Part shown: positions 42,794 through 51,821 of the stretch, piece by piece
Layout of the letters: each line of letters opens with the position of its first letter
How positions within the stretch are numbered: the stretch's first letter is position 1
Assembly (NCBI RefSeq): GCF_014842265.1
Contig: NZ_JACYVI010000010.1
Span: forward strand, 62,001 to 126,000
Source: Pseudomonas sp. CFBP 13711
GTDB lineage: Bacteria; Pseudomonadota; Gammaproteobacteria; Pseudomonadales; Pseudomonadaceae
Length of the DNA stretch: 64,000 bases
Direction: 5' to 3'
Made by a program: the position numbers and the translations under genes
The notes under the pieces: generated by a model
Databases searched by the model: none
Seen by the model: the letters and a program-made list of their open reading frames with translations, nothing else
What the model was told of the DNA's origin: nothing

Positions 42794-45535
42794 TCAGTAC
42801 TCGGTGTTGCCGTCGTAGTCCGTGTTGCCATTGGCTGCGTCGGTGTCTTCGGTCTGATCAAGCACACCGCCGGTCTTCACCGCTGGCAGGGTCACTTTGA
42901 CCGAGTTCAGCGCCGAACGTGGCAGCGGGTTGCTGGTGGTGGTCGACAGTTCCTGACGGAACGGGTTGACCAGCTTGGCATTCAGACGGATGTCGTCCGA
43001 AGCCGCGCCCAGGCTGATGTTGAAGGTGTCGGCATCGATCACCCACTGCTTGCTTGCCTCGTCGAAGTACGCCAGCGAACGATCGTTCAGTTCGATGGTG
43101 ACGTGACGGGTTTCGCCCGGCTGCAGGAAGACCTTCTTGTAGCCTTTCAGCTCCTTGACGGCGCGCTCGACTTTCGGGTTCTGCTGGCCGACGTACAGCT
43201 CGGCGACTTCGGAACCGGCACGCTTGCCGCTGTTGGTCAGGTCGAACGAGACCTTGATCGGCGTGTTGCCCACTGCAACGCCCGGGGTGACCGAGATGTT
43301 GTTGTAAGTGAACTGGGTGTACGACAGGCCGTGACCGAACGCGAACAGCGGTTTGGTGTTGGTCTTGTCGTAGCCACGGTAGCCGAGCATGGTCAGGTCG
43401 TGGGCGTAGGTGATTTCCTTGACCTTGGTGCGTGTGTTATCGAAGGCCGGGAAATCCTTGTACAGCGGATTGTCTTCGATGTTGCGCTCGATACTGATCG
43501 GCAGCTTGCCCGACGGGTTGACCTTGCCGAACAGGATCTCGGCCAGGGCCTGACCGCCGTTCTGACCCGGGTAGAACGCGTGCAGCGCAGCCGGCACCTG
43601 GTCGATCCAGTCGCTCATCTTCAGCGCGGTACCGCCGTGCATGGTCACCACGGTGTTCGGGTTGGCCTTGGCGATGTTCTGGATCAGCTCGTTCTGGTAC
43701 TCAGGCAGATCGAAGCTGTGGTCGAAACCTTCACCTTCGTATTCGGCGCTGTTACCCACGGCAACCACGACCGCGTCGTATTGCGACAGGTCGGAAGGTG
43801 CGGTCAGCGAAGCGGTCGACATCTGCACGCCCACCAGGCCGCCCATGGTCGACAGGTAACCGTCACGGCGCGAGTACTCAAGCTTCACGTCGTAAGCCTT
43901 GCCGGCTTCCAGCTTGATCTTGCCGGAAACAGGGATGGTCGGCGGAATGCTCTTGTTGGTGATGTTCTCACCGTCGCCGTTGTCGATGATCTTCTCGCCG
44001 TTGACCCATAGACGCACAGCGCCGTCGGCACGGACTTTGAAGACCTGGTCGCCGCTGATGGTCGGGGTGACCTGACCGCTCCAGCGAATGGAAGTGTTGG
44101 CGGTGTCGCCGTTGCTCGGCACGCTGTCGGTGGACCAGTCCAGGTTGACGTAGGTGTCGATCTGGGTGGCCGACGGGTCGCCGGACCAGGTGGCGTTGTT
44201 GAAGTACTCGGTCTTCATGCCAGCGACACTGTTGCCTTTGCTGTCGGTGGTGGTCCAGTGCATGGCCGTTGGATCGAGGGACAGCGTGTCGAGGAACTCG
44301 ACCTGAGCGCCCGGGGCGATCTGGCGCAGACCGCTCAGCTCGCTGATGTAACGGGTGGCGTCAACGTGAGCACTGCCGAAACCGGTCGGCGGCGCGTACT
44401 TGGCCAGGTCGCCAACGACGGCGATGCGCTTGACCTTGTTCTTGTCCAGTGGCAGCACGTCGCCCTGGTTTTTCAGCAGCACAATGCCTTCGCGAGCGAT
44501 GTTCAGAGCGACCTTGTTGCTGGTGGCGCTGTTCATGTTGTGCGTGGTCAGCGGTGCAAACTTGTCGAACTGGTACAGGTAGATGTTCTTCAGGATGCGG
44601 CGGACCTTGTCGTCGATGGTCGCCATGTCCAGCTCGCCGCTGTCCAGGTACGGCTTGAGCACCGAACTGTTCATCTGGCCGCCCATCATGTCCAGGTCGG
44701 TGCCGGCTTGTGCCGCTGGCAGACCGTGGACGACGGCGTTGTAGTCACTCTGTACCAGGCCCTTGAAGCCCCATTCCTTCTTCAGGATGTCGGCGATCAG
44801 GTGCTTGTTCTCGCAGGCGTACTCGCCGTTCACTTTCTGGAACGAGCACATCATCATCGCCACGGTGCCGTTTTTGGTCGCGGACTCGAACGGCGGCAGG
44901 GTCATCTCGCGCAGAACGCGCTCAGGCATGACCTGGTTGAGGATGAAGCGGTTGGTTTCCTGGTCGTTACCGGCGTAGTGCTTGGCTTCCGCCCAGACGC
45001 GACGCTGCTGGATACCGTTGATGACCGCAGGGCCCAGGCTTGCGCCGAGGAACGGGTCTTCACCGGAGAGGTATTCGAAGGCACGGCCGCTCCACGGCAT
45101 GCGGTACAGGTTCATGCCTGGACCGGTGACGAACTGGTAGCCGCCGCTGGCAGTGTCGTAGCCCAGGGCGCGGCCGAAATCAATGGCGCGACGCGGGTTG
45201 AAGGTGGCCGCCAGGTTCGGGCCGGACGGATAGACCACGCCCGGATCGTTGCCTTCGCTGGTGTAACGGATGCCCGCGCCACCGTCGGCGCCGTGGATCT
45301 GTGGCACGCCGTACTGGGTCAGCGGCTTGACGTCCCAACCACCGATGCCGCCGATGTAGGCCAGCTTTTCTTCCTGAGTCATCTTCGCCAGGGTTTTTTC
45401 TGCCGCTTTGTCAGCGCGCAGTTCCTTGGCCGCCAGTTGCTCTTGGGTCGTGGTGTCGGCTGCGTTGGCGTGGCAGATAGCCAGGCTCAACAAAGCCAGT
45501 GCCGAGTGGGCACCGAAAGTTTTACGGTTTCGCAT
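42794..45535 (-). CDS. bglX: Secreted GH3 beta-glucosidase with PA14 domain
   Basis: 913 residues. Signal peptide of about 25 residues (LALLSLAICHANA). GH3 barrel with catalytic nucleophile Asp in LVQSDYNAVVHG (near residue 266). The second GH3 domain is interrupted by a PA14 carbohydrate-binding module (about 430-590: FKVRADGAVRLWVNGEKI). After it comes the probable acid/base region EYEGEGFDHSFDLPEY (about 600) and a fibronectin-like C-terminal domain (LTNSGKRAGSEVAELYVG). The protein ends in an unusual acidic Asn/Asp/Tyr tail (NGNTDYDGNTEY). ATG 45535 has GGAGAG upstream. It probably releases glucose from oligosaccharides outside the cell or in the periplasm. Confidence 0.9.
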   Translation of the reverse strand: MRNRKTFGAHSALALLSLAICHANAADTTTQEQLAAKELRADKAAEKTLAKMTQEEKLAYIGGIGGWDVKPLTQYGVPQIHGADGGAGIRYTSEGNDPGVVYPSGPNLAATFNPRRAIDFGRALGYDTASGGYQFVTGPGMNLYRMPWSGRAFEYLSGEDPFLGASLGPAVINGIQQRRVWAEAKHYAGNDQETNRFILNQVMPERVLREMTLPPFESATKNGTVAMMMCSFQKVNGEYACENKHLIADILKKEWGFKGLVQSDYNAVVHGLPAAQAGTDLDMMGGQMNSSVLKPYLDSGELDMATIDDKVRRILKNIYLYQFDKFAPLTTHNMNSATSNKVALNIAREGIVLLKNQGDVLPLDKNKVKRIAVVGDLAKYAPPTGFGSAHVDATRYISELSGLRQIAPGAQVEFLDTLSLDPTAMHWTTTDSKGNSVAGMKTEYFNNATWSGDPSATQIDTYVNLDWSTDSVPSNGDTANTSIRWSGQVTPTISGDQVFKVRADGAVRLWVNGEKIIDNGDGENITNKSIPPTIPVSGKIKLEAGKAYDVKLEYSRRDGYLSTMGGLVGVQMSTASLTAPSDLSQYDAVVVAVGNSAEYEGEGFDHSFDLPEYQNELIQNIAKANPNTVVTMHGGTALKMSDWIDQVPAALHAFYPGQNGGQALAEILFGKVNPSGKLPISIERNIEDNPLYKDFPAFDNTRTKVKEITYAHDLTMLGYRGYDKTNTKPLFAFGHGLSYTQFTYNNISVTPGVAVGNTPIKVSFDLTNSGKRAGSEVAELYVGQQNPKVERAVKELKGYKKVFLQPGETRHVTIELNDRSLAYFDEASKQWVIDADTFNISLGAASDDIRLNAKLVNPFRQELSTTTSNPLPRSALNSVKVTLPAVKTGGVLDQTEDTDAANGNTDYDGNTEY

Positions 45536-46003
45536 AGGGGACGCTCTCCAAGTATCACCCGCGCTCATTTGTCGCAGTTGACACGCCACAAGCCTTTAAT
45601 TCAGGCATGACTCGGCCTATACCGAAGTTCTCGAAAGAACATCGGTGAACGGGAAAGTGGCGTTACAACGTGACGATGAGTGTGGGCAATTTGATCTTCT
45701 GTAACTAACGTTAATGGCGATGAGCCACCGAACTGCACGAGCGTTGCCCGAGACGTTTAAATTAAGGCAATTGTTTTCAATTGATGTCAAACAAAAAAAT
45801 CAATCTTCAACAAACTCAACATTTTTTGATACATCATCTGAACTCTTGCTAAACCTACAGGTCTGTAGGTTTAGCAATTTTCACCGCTCAATGCCTGAAA
45901 CCCCGTAAAAACTGGGTTTCACCCCTGAAACGAGCGGTGGGTCCACGCTGAAGCCAGCGTTGCGATCATTTCAAACACATGACAAACATTGGAGAAACAT
46001 CAC
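45536..46003. promoter_or_regulatory. AT-rich gap upstream of bglX and of a small exported protein
   Basis: 470 bases, strongly AT-rich compared with the flanks. It contains the 15-bp palindrome listed next and a second hairpin GAAACCC / GGGTTTC (45897-45920). Both divergent genes must draw promoters from it. Confidence 0.5.
45846..45877. promoter_or_regulatory. Perfect 15-bp inverted repeat
   Basis: TTGCTAAACCTACAG and its exact inverse CTGTAGGTTTAGCAA, separated by GT and followed by TTTTC. It could be a terminator/attenuator hairpin on the plus strand or a large operator. No plus-strand gene lies just upstream, so attenuation of the small exported-protein transcript or protein binding is more likely than simple termination. 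Confidence 0.6.
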
Positions 46004-46231
46004 ATGAAACTGCCAGTACTGGGCGCCATCGCTGCACTGACCCTGTCGTTTGCAACTGCAACAATGGCCGCTGACTCCGATACTCAGGAAACTGTTTCCG
46101 GCGCAGCAGATTCCACTGTCATGACGCAAACACAAAAAGATGCCACCACCGTGAAAGCCACCAAACAGAATCAGGCTGATGAAAACAAGCGTGGCCGTCC
46201 GACCGCTAATACGTCGCCTGCGACAAACTAA
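46004..46231 (+). CDS. Small exported protein of unknown function
   Basis: 75 residues. Signal peptide about 1-23 (LGAIAALTLSFATATMA) and a mature part of about 52 residues rich in Thr, Gln, Asn, Asp and Lys, with no cysteine and no hydrophobic stretch, so probably disordered. ATG 46004 has GGAG seven bases upstream. It sits just before the type II secretion operon. It has its own terminator, so is probably expressed separately. I do not recognise a family. Confidence 0.72.
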   Translation: MKLPVLGAIAALTLSFATATMAADSDTQETVSGAADSTVMTQTQKDATTVKATKQNQADENKRGRPTANTSPATN

Positions 46232-46252
46232 CGCACTCCGTTAGTTACTGTT
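46226..46252 (+). terminator. Terminator after the small exported protein
   Basis: AACTAACG / CGTTAGTT, a perfect 8-bp stem that includes the stop codon, loop CACTC, followed by a TTTTATT run. Confidence 0.7.
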
Positions 46253-46318
46253 TTATTACGGCTGTTTATACATCACCCCGAGGTCTCGCCAGAGGCCTCA
46301 CTTATTTGAATCCCCGTT

Positions 46319-48043
46319 GTGTCCATAAAACTGTCCCCTATCAATAGCCAACAACTGACCGCGCACACGGCCGAAGCGCTGTGTGCGTGGCTGTTGGCCA
46401 ATGCCGGGCTGAAGACAGGTGATCTGGAACGGGCACAGCGGCTGGCCCAGGAATCCGAAGGCAGCTCGCTCACCGAATTGCTGACCCGCCTGGGGCTGGT
46501 CTCGGAACTGGACCTGGCCAGGGCGTGGGCCTCGACGCTGCAAGCGCCCTTGCTGCTGGCGGAAAACGTGACGCTGTCGGGTGAACCGCTGCCGGAATTG
46601 AGCGAGCGCTTTCTGCGCCACTATCGCCTGCTGCCCATTGGCGCCCATGCCGATGGCGTGCATGTGCTGGCAGCCAACCCGGGCAATGCCTACGGGCTGG
46701 ACGCCGTGGCCTACGCCTGTCAGGCGCCGGTGTATGTGTCGGTGGGTGCTGGCAGTGAGGTCGACGGGCTGATCGAGCGTTATTACGGCCAGGGCCGCTC
46801 GGCCATGGGCTCGCTGATCGAAACCCTCGACGAACACGGCGGCGCCGAAGAAGACATCGAGCACCTCAAGGACCTCGCGTCCGAGGCGCCCGTAATCCGG
46901 CTGGTCAACCTGATCCTGCAGCGGGCCGTCGAGCAACGCGCCTCCGACATTCATATAGAGCCGTTCGAAAGCCAGCTGAAAGTGCGCTATCGCATCGACG
47001 GCGTGCTCCACGAAGCCGAAGCGCCGCCGTCCAGTTCATCAGCGGCGATCATTTCGCGACTGAAGATCATGGCGCGGCTGGACATCGCCGAGCGTCGCCT
47101 GCCCCAGGACGGCCGCATCATGCTGCGCATCCAGGGCAAAGAGCTGGACCTGCGGGTGAGCACGGTGCCCACCAGTTTCGGCGAGTCGGTGGTGATGCGT
47201 CTGCTGGATCGGCAGACCGTCAGTTTCGACTTCCCCAGCCTGGGCATGGACGGCGAGCGCCTGCAGAACTTCCTCGACGTGCTGGAAAACCCCCACGGCA
47301 TTCTGTTGGTGACGGGCCCCACCGGTTCCGGCAAAACCACCACGCTGTACACTGCGCTGTCACGGCTCAACACCGCCGAGCGCAAGATCATCACCGTTGA
47401 AGACCCGGTCGAGTATCAGCTTGAGGGCATCAATCAGATTCAAGTGAAGCCGGCCATTGGCCTGGACTTCGCCGGCGCCCTGCGCTCCATTGTCCGCCAG
47501 GACCCGGACGTGATCATGATCGGCGAGATGCGCGACCTGGAAACCTGCCGCATCGCCATCCAATCGTCGCTGACCGGTCACCTCGTGCTGTCGACCCTGC
47601 ACACCAACAGTGCCGCCGCGAGTATCACGCGATTGCTGGACATGGGCGTCGAAAGCTACCTGATCGCCTCCACCGTTAAAGGCATTCTGGCCCAGCGGCT
47701 GGTGCGCAGGCTTGACCCGCTCACGCGCATCGCCTTTGAAGCACCGCCGGAACTGGTCGCCGAGCACGGGCTGGATCGCTTCACCGATCAGCGCCCGATT
47801 ACTCTTTATCGTCCCGCCAGCGAATTGCCCGGCGGCGGTTATCACGGCCGTAGCGCCATCACCGAATTGCTGGTCATGAACGAAGAACTGCGCGGCCTGC
47901 TGATGCGCCAGGCCGATGCCTCGACGCTGGAGCAAGCCGCCCGTCGCGGGGGCCTGCGCACCTTATATGAGGAAGGCCTGCGTCAGGCAGTGGCCGGCGT
48001 GACCTCCCTTGAAGAGGTGCTGCGCGTTACGCGTGGCGACTGA
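46319..48043 (+). CDS. gspE: Type II secretion ATPase GspE
   Basis: 574 residues, cytoplasmic hexameric ATPase that powers pseudopilus assembly. N-terminal MshEN-like region (about 30-150), then the ATPase core: Walker A GPTGSGKTTT (about 334-343), Asp-box ITVEDPVEYQLEGI, Walker B PDVIMIGEMRD, His-box LVLSTLHTNSA. The CxxC...CxxC zinc motif found in many GspE proteins after the His-box is missing (LVRRLDPLTRIAFEAPPEL has no cysteine). The GTG start has no strong ribosome site, so the exact N-terminus is uncertain. First gene of an eleven-gene operon with mostly 4-base overlaps. Confidence 0.92.
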   Translation: MSIKLSPINSQQLTAHTAEALCAWLLANAGLKTGDLERAQRLAQESEGSSLTELLTRLGLVSELDLARAWASTLQAPLLLAENVTLSGEPLPELSERFLRHYRLLPIGAHADGVHVLAANPGNAYGLDAVAYACQAPVYVSVGAGSEVDGLIERYYGQGRSAMGSLIETLDEHGGAEEDIEHLKDLASEAPVIRLVNLILQRAVEQRASDIHIEPFESQLKVRYRIDGVLHEAEAPPSSSSAAIISRLKIMARLDIAERRLPQDGRIMLRIQGKELDLRVSTVPTSFGESVVMRLLDRQTVSFDFPSLGMDGERLQNFLDVLENPHGILLVTGPTGSGKTTTLYTALSRLNTAERKIITVEDPVEYQLEGINQIQVKPAIGLDFAGALRSIVRQDPDVIMIGEMRDLETCRIAIQSSLTGHLVLSTLHTNSAAASITRLLDMGVESYLIASTVKGILAQRLVRRLDPLTRIAFEAPPELVAEHGLDRFTDQRPITLYRPASELPGGGYHGRSAITELLVMNEELRGLLMRQADASTLEQAARRGGLRTLYEEGLRQAVAGVTSLEEVLRVTRGD

Positions 48044-48045
48044 CC

Positions 48046-49248
48046 ATGGCCCATTTCAAATACCGCGCACTGGATGCCGACGGCGTCGCCCAACACGGCA
48101 CCCTCGAAGCGGCTGATCAAAACGCAGCCACCGCGATTCTGCACAAGCGCGGCCTGTTGCTGCTCAGCCTCGAAGCCAGTGCCAACAGCGGCCTGCGCGC
48201 GGCCATGCGCCGGGGTGCGATGAACGGCGCGGCGCTGGTGAGTTTCACCCAGCAACTGGCGACCCTGCTCGGGGCCGGCCAGCCGCTGGAGCGCGCCCTG
48301 ACCATCCTCCTCAAGCAGACCCACGAGCCCAAGCGTCAGGCGCTGCTCGAACGGATTCGCGAACAGGTCAAGGCCGGTAAACCCTTGAGCCAGGCGCTGG
48401 AAGAAGAGCACGGCCAGTTTTCCAGCCTGTACATCAGCATGGTGCGCGCGGGCGAAGCCGGCGGGTCCCTGGAAAGCACCTTGCGCCAGCTCAGCGATTA
48501 CCTTGAACGCAGCCAGATGCTGCGCGGCGAAGTCATCAATGCGCTGATCTACCCGATCTTTCTGGTGGTCGGCGTGCTGGGTTCGCTGGCCCTGCTGCTG
48601 GCCTACGTGGTGCCGCAGTTCGTGCCGATCTTTCGCGATCTGGGCGTACCAATTCCCTTCATCACCCAAGCCATTTTGTGGCTGGGTGAATTTCTCAGCG
48701 CCTATGGATTGCTGCTGCTCGGTGCGATCGTCGGGCTGATCTGGACCGTCGCCGTGCTGCGCCGAGATCCCCAGCGACGTCAGCGTCACGACCGGCGCCT
48801 GCTGTTCATTAAAGTCATCGGGCCGCTGTTGCAGCGGATCGAAGCCGCGCGTCTGGCCCGAACCCTCGGCACCCTGCTGAGCAACGGCGTTGCGCTGTTG
48901 CAGGCGATGACCATCGTCCGTCAGGTCTGCGGCAATTACGCCCTGCGCGCCCAGGTCGAGCAGGCCACCGAGTGGGTCAAGGGTGGCGGCACGCTGGCCC
49001 AGGCGTTCGGCGAGCAACCGCTGCTGCCGGAGCTGGCCCTGCAGATGATCGAAGTCGGCGAACAGGCCGGCAACCTGGACGGCATGCTGCTCAAGGTCGC
49101 CGACGTGTTCGACGTCGAGGCCAAGCGCGGCATCGACCGCCTGCTCGCGGCGCTGGTGCCGAGCCTGACCGTTGTCATGGCGGTGATGGTGGCGGTGATC
49201 ATGCTCGCCATCATGCTGCCGCTGATGAGCCTTACCAGTAACATTTGA
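48046..49248 (+). CDS. gspF: Type II secretion inner-membrane platform protein GspF
   Basis: 400 residues, polytopic platform protein. Begins MAHFKYRALDADGVAQHGT (family start). Duplicated T2SSF domains with FTQQLATLLGAGQPLERAL in the first and LARTLGTLLSNGVALLQAM in the second. Three membrane segments, e.g. about 172-192 and 217-240, and the C-terminal helix LTVVMAVMVAVIMLAIMLPL. Starts two bases after gspE. Confidence 0.93.
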   Translation: MAHFKYRALDADGVAQHGTLEAADQNAATAILHKRGLLLLSLEASANSGLRAAMRRGAMNGAALVSFTQQLATLLGAGQPLERALTILLKQTHEPKRQALLERIREQVKAGKPLSQALEEEHGQFSSLYISMVRAGEAGGSLESTLRQLSDYLERSQMLRGEVINALIYPIFLVVGVLGSLALLLAYVVPQFVPIFRDLGVPIPFITQAILWLGEFLSAYGLLLLGAIVGLIWTVAVLRRDPQRRQRHDRRLLFIKVIGPLLQRIEAARLARTLGTLLSNGVALLQAMTIVRQVCGNYALRAQVEQATEWVKGGGTLAQAFGEQPLLPELALQMIEVGEQAGNLDGMLLKVADVFDVEAKRGIDRLLAALVPSLTVVMAVMVAVIMLAIMLPLMSLTSNI

Positions 49249-49258
49249 GGAAATAGAC

Positions 49259-49684
49259 ATGTCCCGATTCAACGCTGCCCAAGGCCGTCGCCAGGGCGGT
49301 TTCACCCTGCTGGAAATGCTCGCCGTGATCGTGCTGCTGGGCATCGTCGCCACCATCGTCGTGCGTCAGGTCGGCGGCAACGTCGACAAGGGCAAATACG
49401 GCGCAGGCAAGGCGCAACTCGCCAGCCTCGGCATGAAAGTCGAAAGCTACGGCCTGGACGTCGGTACGCCGCCGGCCAATCTGCAGCAGCTGGTGACCAA
49501 GCCGGCCAATGCCACCGGTTGGGCCGGTCCGTACGCCAAGCCTTCGGACCTGAAAGACCCGTTCGGCCACGCGTTCGGCTATCGCTACCCGGGCGAGCAC
49601 GGCAGCTTTGACCTGATCTTCTACGGTCAGGACGGTCAGCCTGGCGGTGACGGCTACAAGGCCGACATCGGTAACTGGGAATAA
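49259..49684 (+). CDS. gspG: Major pseudopilin GspG
   Basis: 141 residues. Prepilin signal with cleavage between Gly and Phe (QGGFTLLEMLAVIVLLGIVA), Glu at +5. The C-terminal calcium-binding pattern (DLIFYGQDGQPGGDG) and the terminal IGNW are diagnostic. Processed by a prepilin peptidase encoded elsewhere. Confidence 0.94.
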   Translation: MSRFNAAQGRRQGGFTLLEMLAVIVLLGIVATIVVRQVGGNVDKGKYGAGKAQLASLGMKVESYGLDVGTPPANLQQLVTKPANATGWAGPYAKPSDLKDPFGHAFGYRYPGEHGSFDLIFYGQDGQPGGDGYKADIGNWE

Positions 49685-49685
49685 C

Positions 49686-50123
49686 ATGCACGCCCTGCCC
49701 CGCGCCCGCGGCTTCACCCTGTTCGAATTGCTGGTGGTGATCGTTCTGATCGGCATCAGCGTCGGGCTGGTGAGCTTCGGCGTGGGTCGGGGTTTGCACG
49801 CGGCCAGTGAACGCCGGGCATTGAGCGAGGTGGTGCAATCGCTGCGGGCGGCGCGGGTGCAGGCGATCGTCACCGGGCAACCGGCGCAGACGCGCTTTGA
49901 TCTGCGCAACGGTCGGCTTCAAGGCCCGCAACTGAAGCCGGTGCAACTGCCCACCGACATGCGGGTGCAACTGCAGACCGCCGACGGCCTCGGCCCGGCG
50001 TTCGAGTTCTACCCGGACGGCGGTTCCAGCGGCGGCCATCTGTTACTGGCCCGGGGCGACAAACATTGGCGCGTCGACATCAACTGGCTGACCGGCAACG
50101 TTCAGTTGCGCACGCTCAATTGA
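49686..50123 (+). CDS. gspH: Minor pseudopilin GspH
   Basis: 145 residues. Prepilin leader ARGFTLFELLVVIVLIGI with Glu+5, then a GspH-type domain (LSEVVQSLRAARVQAIVTGQP; FYPDGGSSGGHLLLARG). Start two bases after the gspG stop; its end overlaps gspI by four bases. Confidence 0.88.
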   Translation: MHALPRARGFTLFELLVVIVLIGISVGLVSFGVGRGLHAASERRALSEVVQSLRAARVQAIVTGQPAQTRFDLRNGRLQGPQLKPVQLPTDMRVQLQTADGLGPAFEFYPDGGSSGGHLLLARGDKHWRVDINWLTGNVQLRTLN

Positions 50124-50488
50124 GGCGTCAGCGCGGTTTCACATTGCTGGAAATGCTCGCCGCCCTGGCTGTGCTGGCGGTGTGCAGCAGTGTGCTGGTG
50201 GTGGCGTTCGGGCAGAGCGCACGGGCCCTGCAGCAGGCGCAACGCAGTGACCGGTTAAACCTGGCCGCGCGTTCGCTGATCGATGAAGCCAGCGCCGGTC
50301 GCTTGCAGCCGGGTCGGACCGAGGGCAAGTGGAGCGGCGTGAACTGGCAGATGGACGTCAGCGCGCTTCCCCGCGGCAACAGCCCGGCGACGGCATGGCG
50401 GCTGGATCTCGAAGTGAGGGACGGAGCGCGCCGCGCCCATTACAGCAGCCTGCAAGTGCGCAGTGCTGACTCGGGTGCAGGGCAATGA
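50120..50488 (+). CDS. gspI: Minor pseudopilin GspI
   Basis: 122 residues from a TTG start that overlaps the gspH stop, giving MRRQRGFTLLEMLAALAVLAV, an ideal prepilin leader. The frame extends 18 codons upstream to an ATG inside gspH, but that would make a leader too long. The body is short, as in other GspI proteins. Confidence 0.82.
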   Translation: MRRQRGFTLLEMLAALAVLAVCSSVLVVAFGQSARALQQAQRSDRLNLAARSLIDEASAGRLQPGRTEGKWSGVNWQMDVSALPRGNSPATAWRLDLEVRDGARRAHYSSLQVRSADSGAGQ

Positions 50489-51096
50489 CGCGTCGAAGCC
50501 AGGGTTTTACGCTGCTCGAAGTGCTGGTGGTGCTGAGCCTGCTCGGGGTGCTGCTGACCATGGTCGGAGCGGCGATCACCGGGGCCAACCGCGCCATGGC
50601 CAAGGCCGAGCGTTACAGCACGCGGCTGGACGAAATACGTTCGACACAGAATTTCCTGCGCAGCGCCATCGGTCAGGCCCTACCCCTCGCGGCCGGCGGG
50701 GCCGAGCCCGGTCAGGCGCCGGTGTTCGAGGGCGACGCCCAGGCCATGAGCTTTTATGCGCCGCTGCCCGCCACATTAGGCGGAGGTTTGTACCGGCACA
50801 GCGTGACGCTGGCGGCCGGTCAGCGTTTGCAGATCAGCCTGGAGCGCTTGCGCGGTCAGGCCTTGCTGCCGGCCGAAGAACCCCAGGTGTTGTTGCATGA
50901 AGTGCGCGCGCTGCAACTGAGTTACCGCGGTGTGTCGCCCACCGGCGAATCCACGGCGTGGCTGGATCACTGGCCATGGCCGGGACGCCTGCCCGTCAGC
51001 GTGCGCATCGACGCGCAACTGGCCGGTCCCGTGCCGTGGCCGCTGCAAAGCATCAATCTGCGCCTGGATTTGTCCGGCGAGGCGCACACGTTATGA
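50485..51096 (+). CDS. gspJ: Minor pseudopilin GspJ
   Basis: 203 residues. Leader RRSQGFTLLEVLVVLSLLGVL with Glu+5. The size, larger than GspG-I, fits GspJ. ATGA overlap with gspI and with gspK. WLDHWPWPGRLPVSVRID near the C-terminus is typical of the family's last strands. Confidence 0.88.
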   Translation: MTRRSQGFTLLEVLVVLSLLGVLLTMVGAAITGANRAMAKAERYSTRLDEIRSTQNFLRSAIGQALPLAAGGAEPGQAPVFEGDAQAMSFYAPLPATLGGGLYRHSVTLAAGQRLQISLERLRGQALLPAEEPQVLLHEVRALQLSYRGVSPTGESTAWLDHWPWPGRLPVSVRIDAQLAGPVPWPLQSINLRLDLSGEAHTL

Positions 51097-51821
51097 CAGG
51101 CCGTCGGCAAAAGGGCGTCGCGCTGCTCCTGGTGTTGTGGGTGCTGGCGCTGCTCAGTACCCTGCTCGCCGGTTTGCTGGGCTGGGTGCACCTGCAGAAC
51201 CGTCAGGCCCTGTGGCAACGCCAGCACACCCAGGCGGTACTCGCCGCAGAAGCCGGTATCGGCATGGCGGTGCTGGCGCAACTGGACCGCGACCCGCAAC
51301 GGCACTGGAAAGCCGACAACCAGCCCCATGGATTGCGTTTCGATGAGGCCGCGCTGGCAGTGAGTCTCGGCAGCGAGACCGGCAAGCTGGACCTCAACGC
51401 GGCACCGGCGGAATCCTTCGCCCGCCTGCTGGTGGCGTGCGGGGCGAGTCCGGACCTGGCCCGGCAAGTGGCCCAGGGCCTGGAGCAACGTCGCGGCGGC
51501 GGCCGGGCGCCGCTGCGGATGGTCGAGGAAGTTCGGGAACTGCCGGGCATCGGCCAGCCGCTGTACCAGTGCGCCAGCCCGCACGTCACGTTATGGAGCG
51601 GCCTGACCGCGCCGGATCCGCGCATGGCGTCGCCCTGGCTGCGGCAGGCGCTGGGTCTGCCGCAAGCGGGACCTGCCAGCGAAGACGCAGGGCCGGTCGT
51701 CAGTATTCGAAGCCAGGCGACATTGCCCGGCGGTTACACCACGACGCTCAACGTCACGTTGTTATTGAACCCATCGAAGGAGGGAGCGCGACCGTATCGC
51801 GTTCTGCGTTGGCAAGAATGA
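51093..51821 (+). CDS. gspK: Pseudopilus tip protein GspK
   Basis: 242 residues. Leader RRQKGVALLLVLWVLALLSTL without the +5 glutamate, a known hallmark of GspK. The SAM-like insert is visible (KLDLNAAPAESFARLLVACG, then MVEEVRELPGIG). It is shorter than many GspK (about 300). Overlaps gspJ and gspL by four bases each. Confidence 0.88.
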   Translation: MTGRRQKGVALLLVLWVLALLSTLLAGLLGWVHLQNRQALWQRQHTQAVLAAEAGIGMAVLAQLDRDPQRHWKADNQPHGLRFDEAALAVSLGSETGKLDLNAAPAESFARLLVACGASPDLARQVAQGLEQRRGGGRAPLRMVEEVRELPGIGQPLYQCASPHVTLWSGLTAPDPRMASPWLRQALGLPQAGPASEDAGPVVSIRSQATLPGGYTTTLNVTLLLNPSKEGARPYRVLRWQE

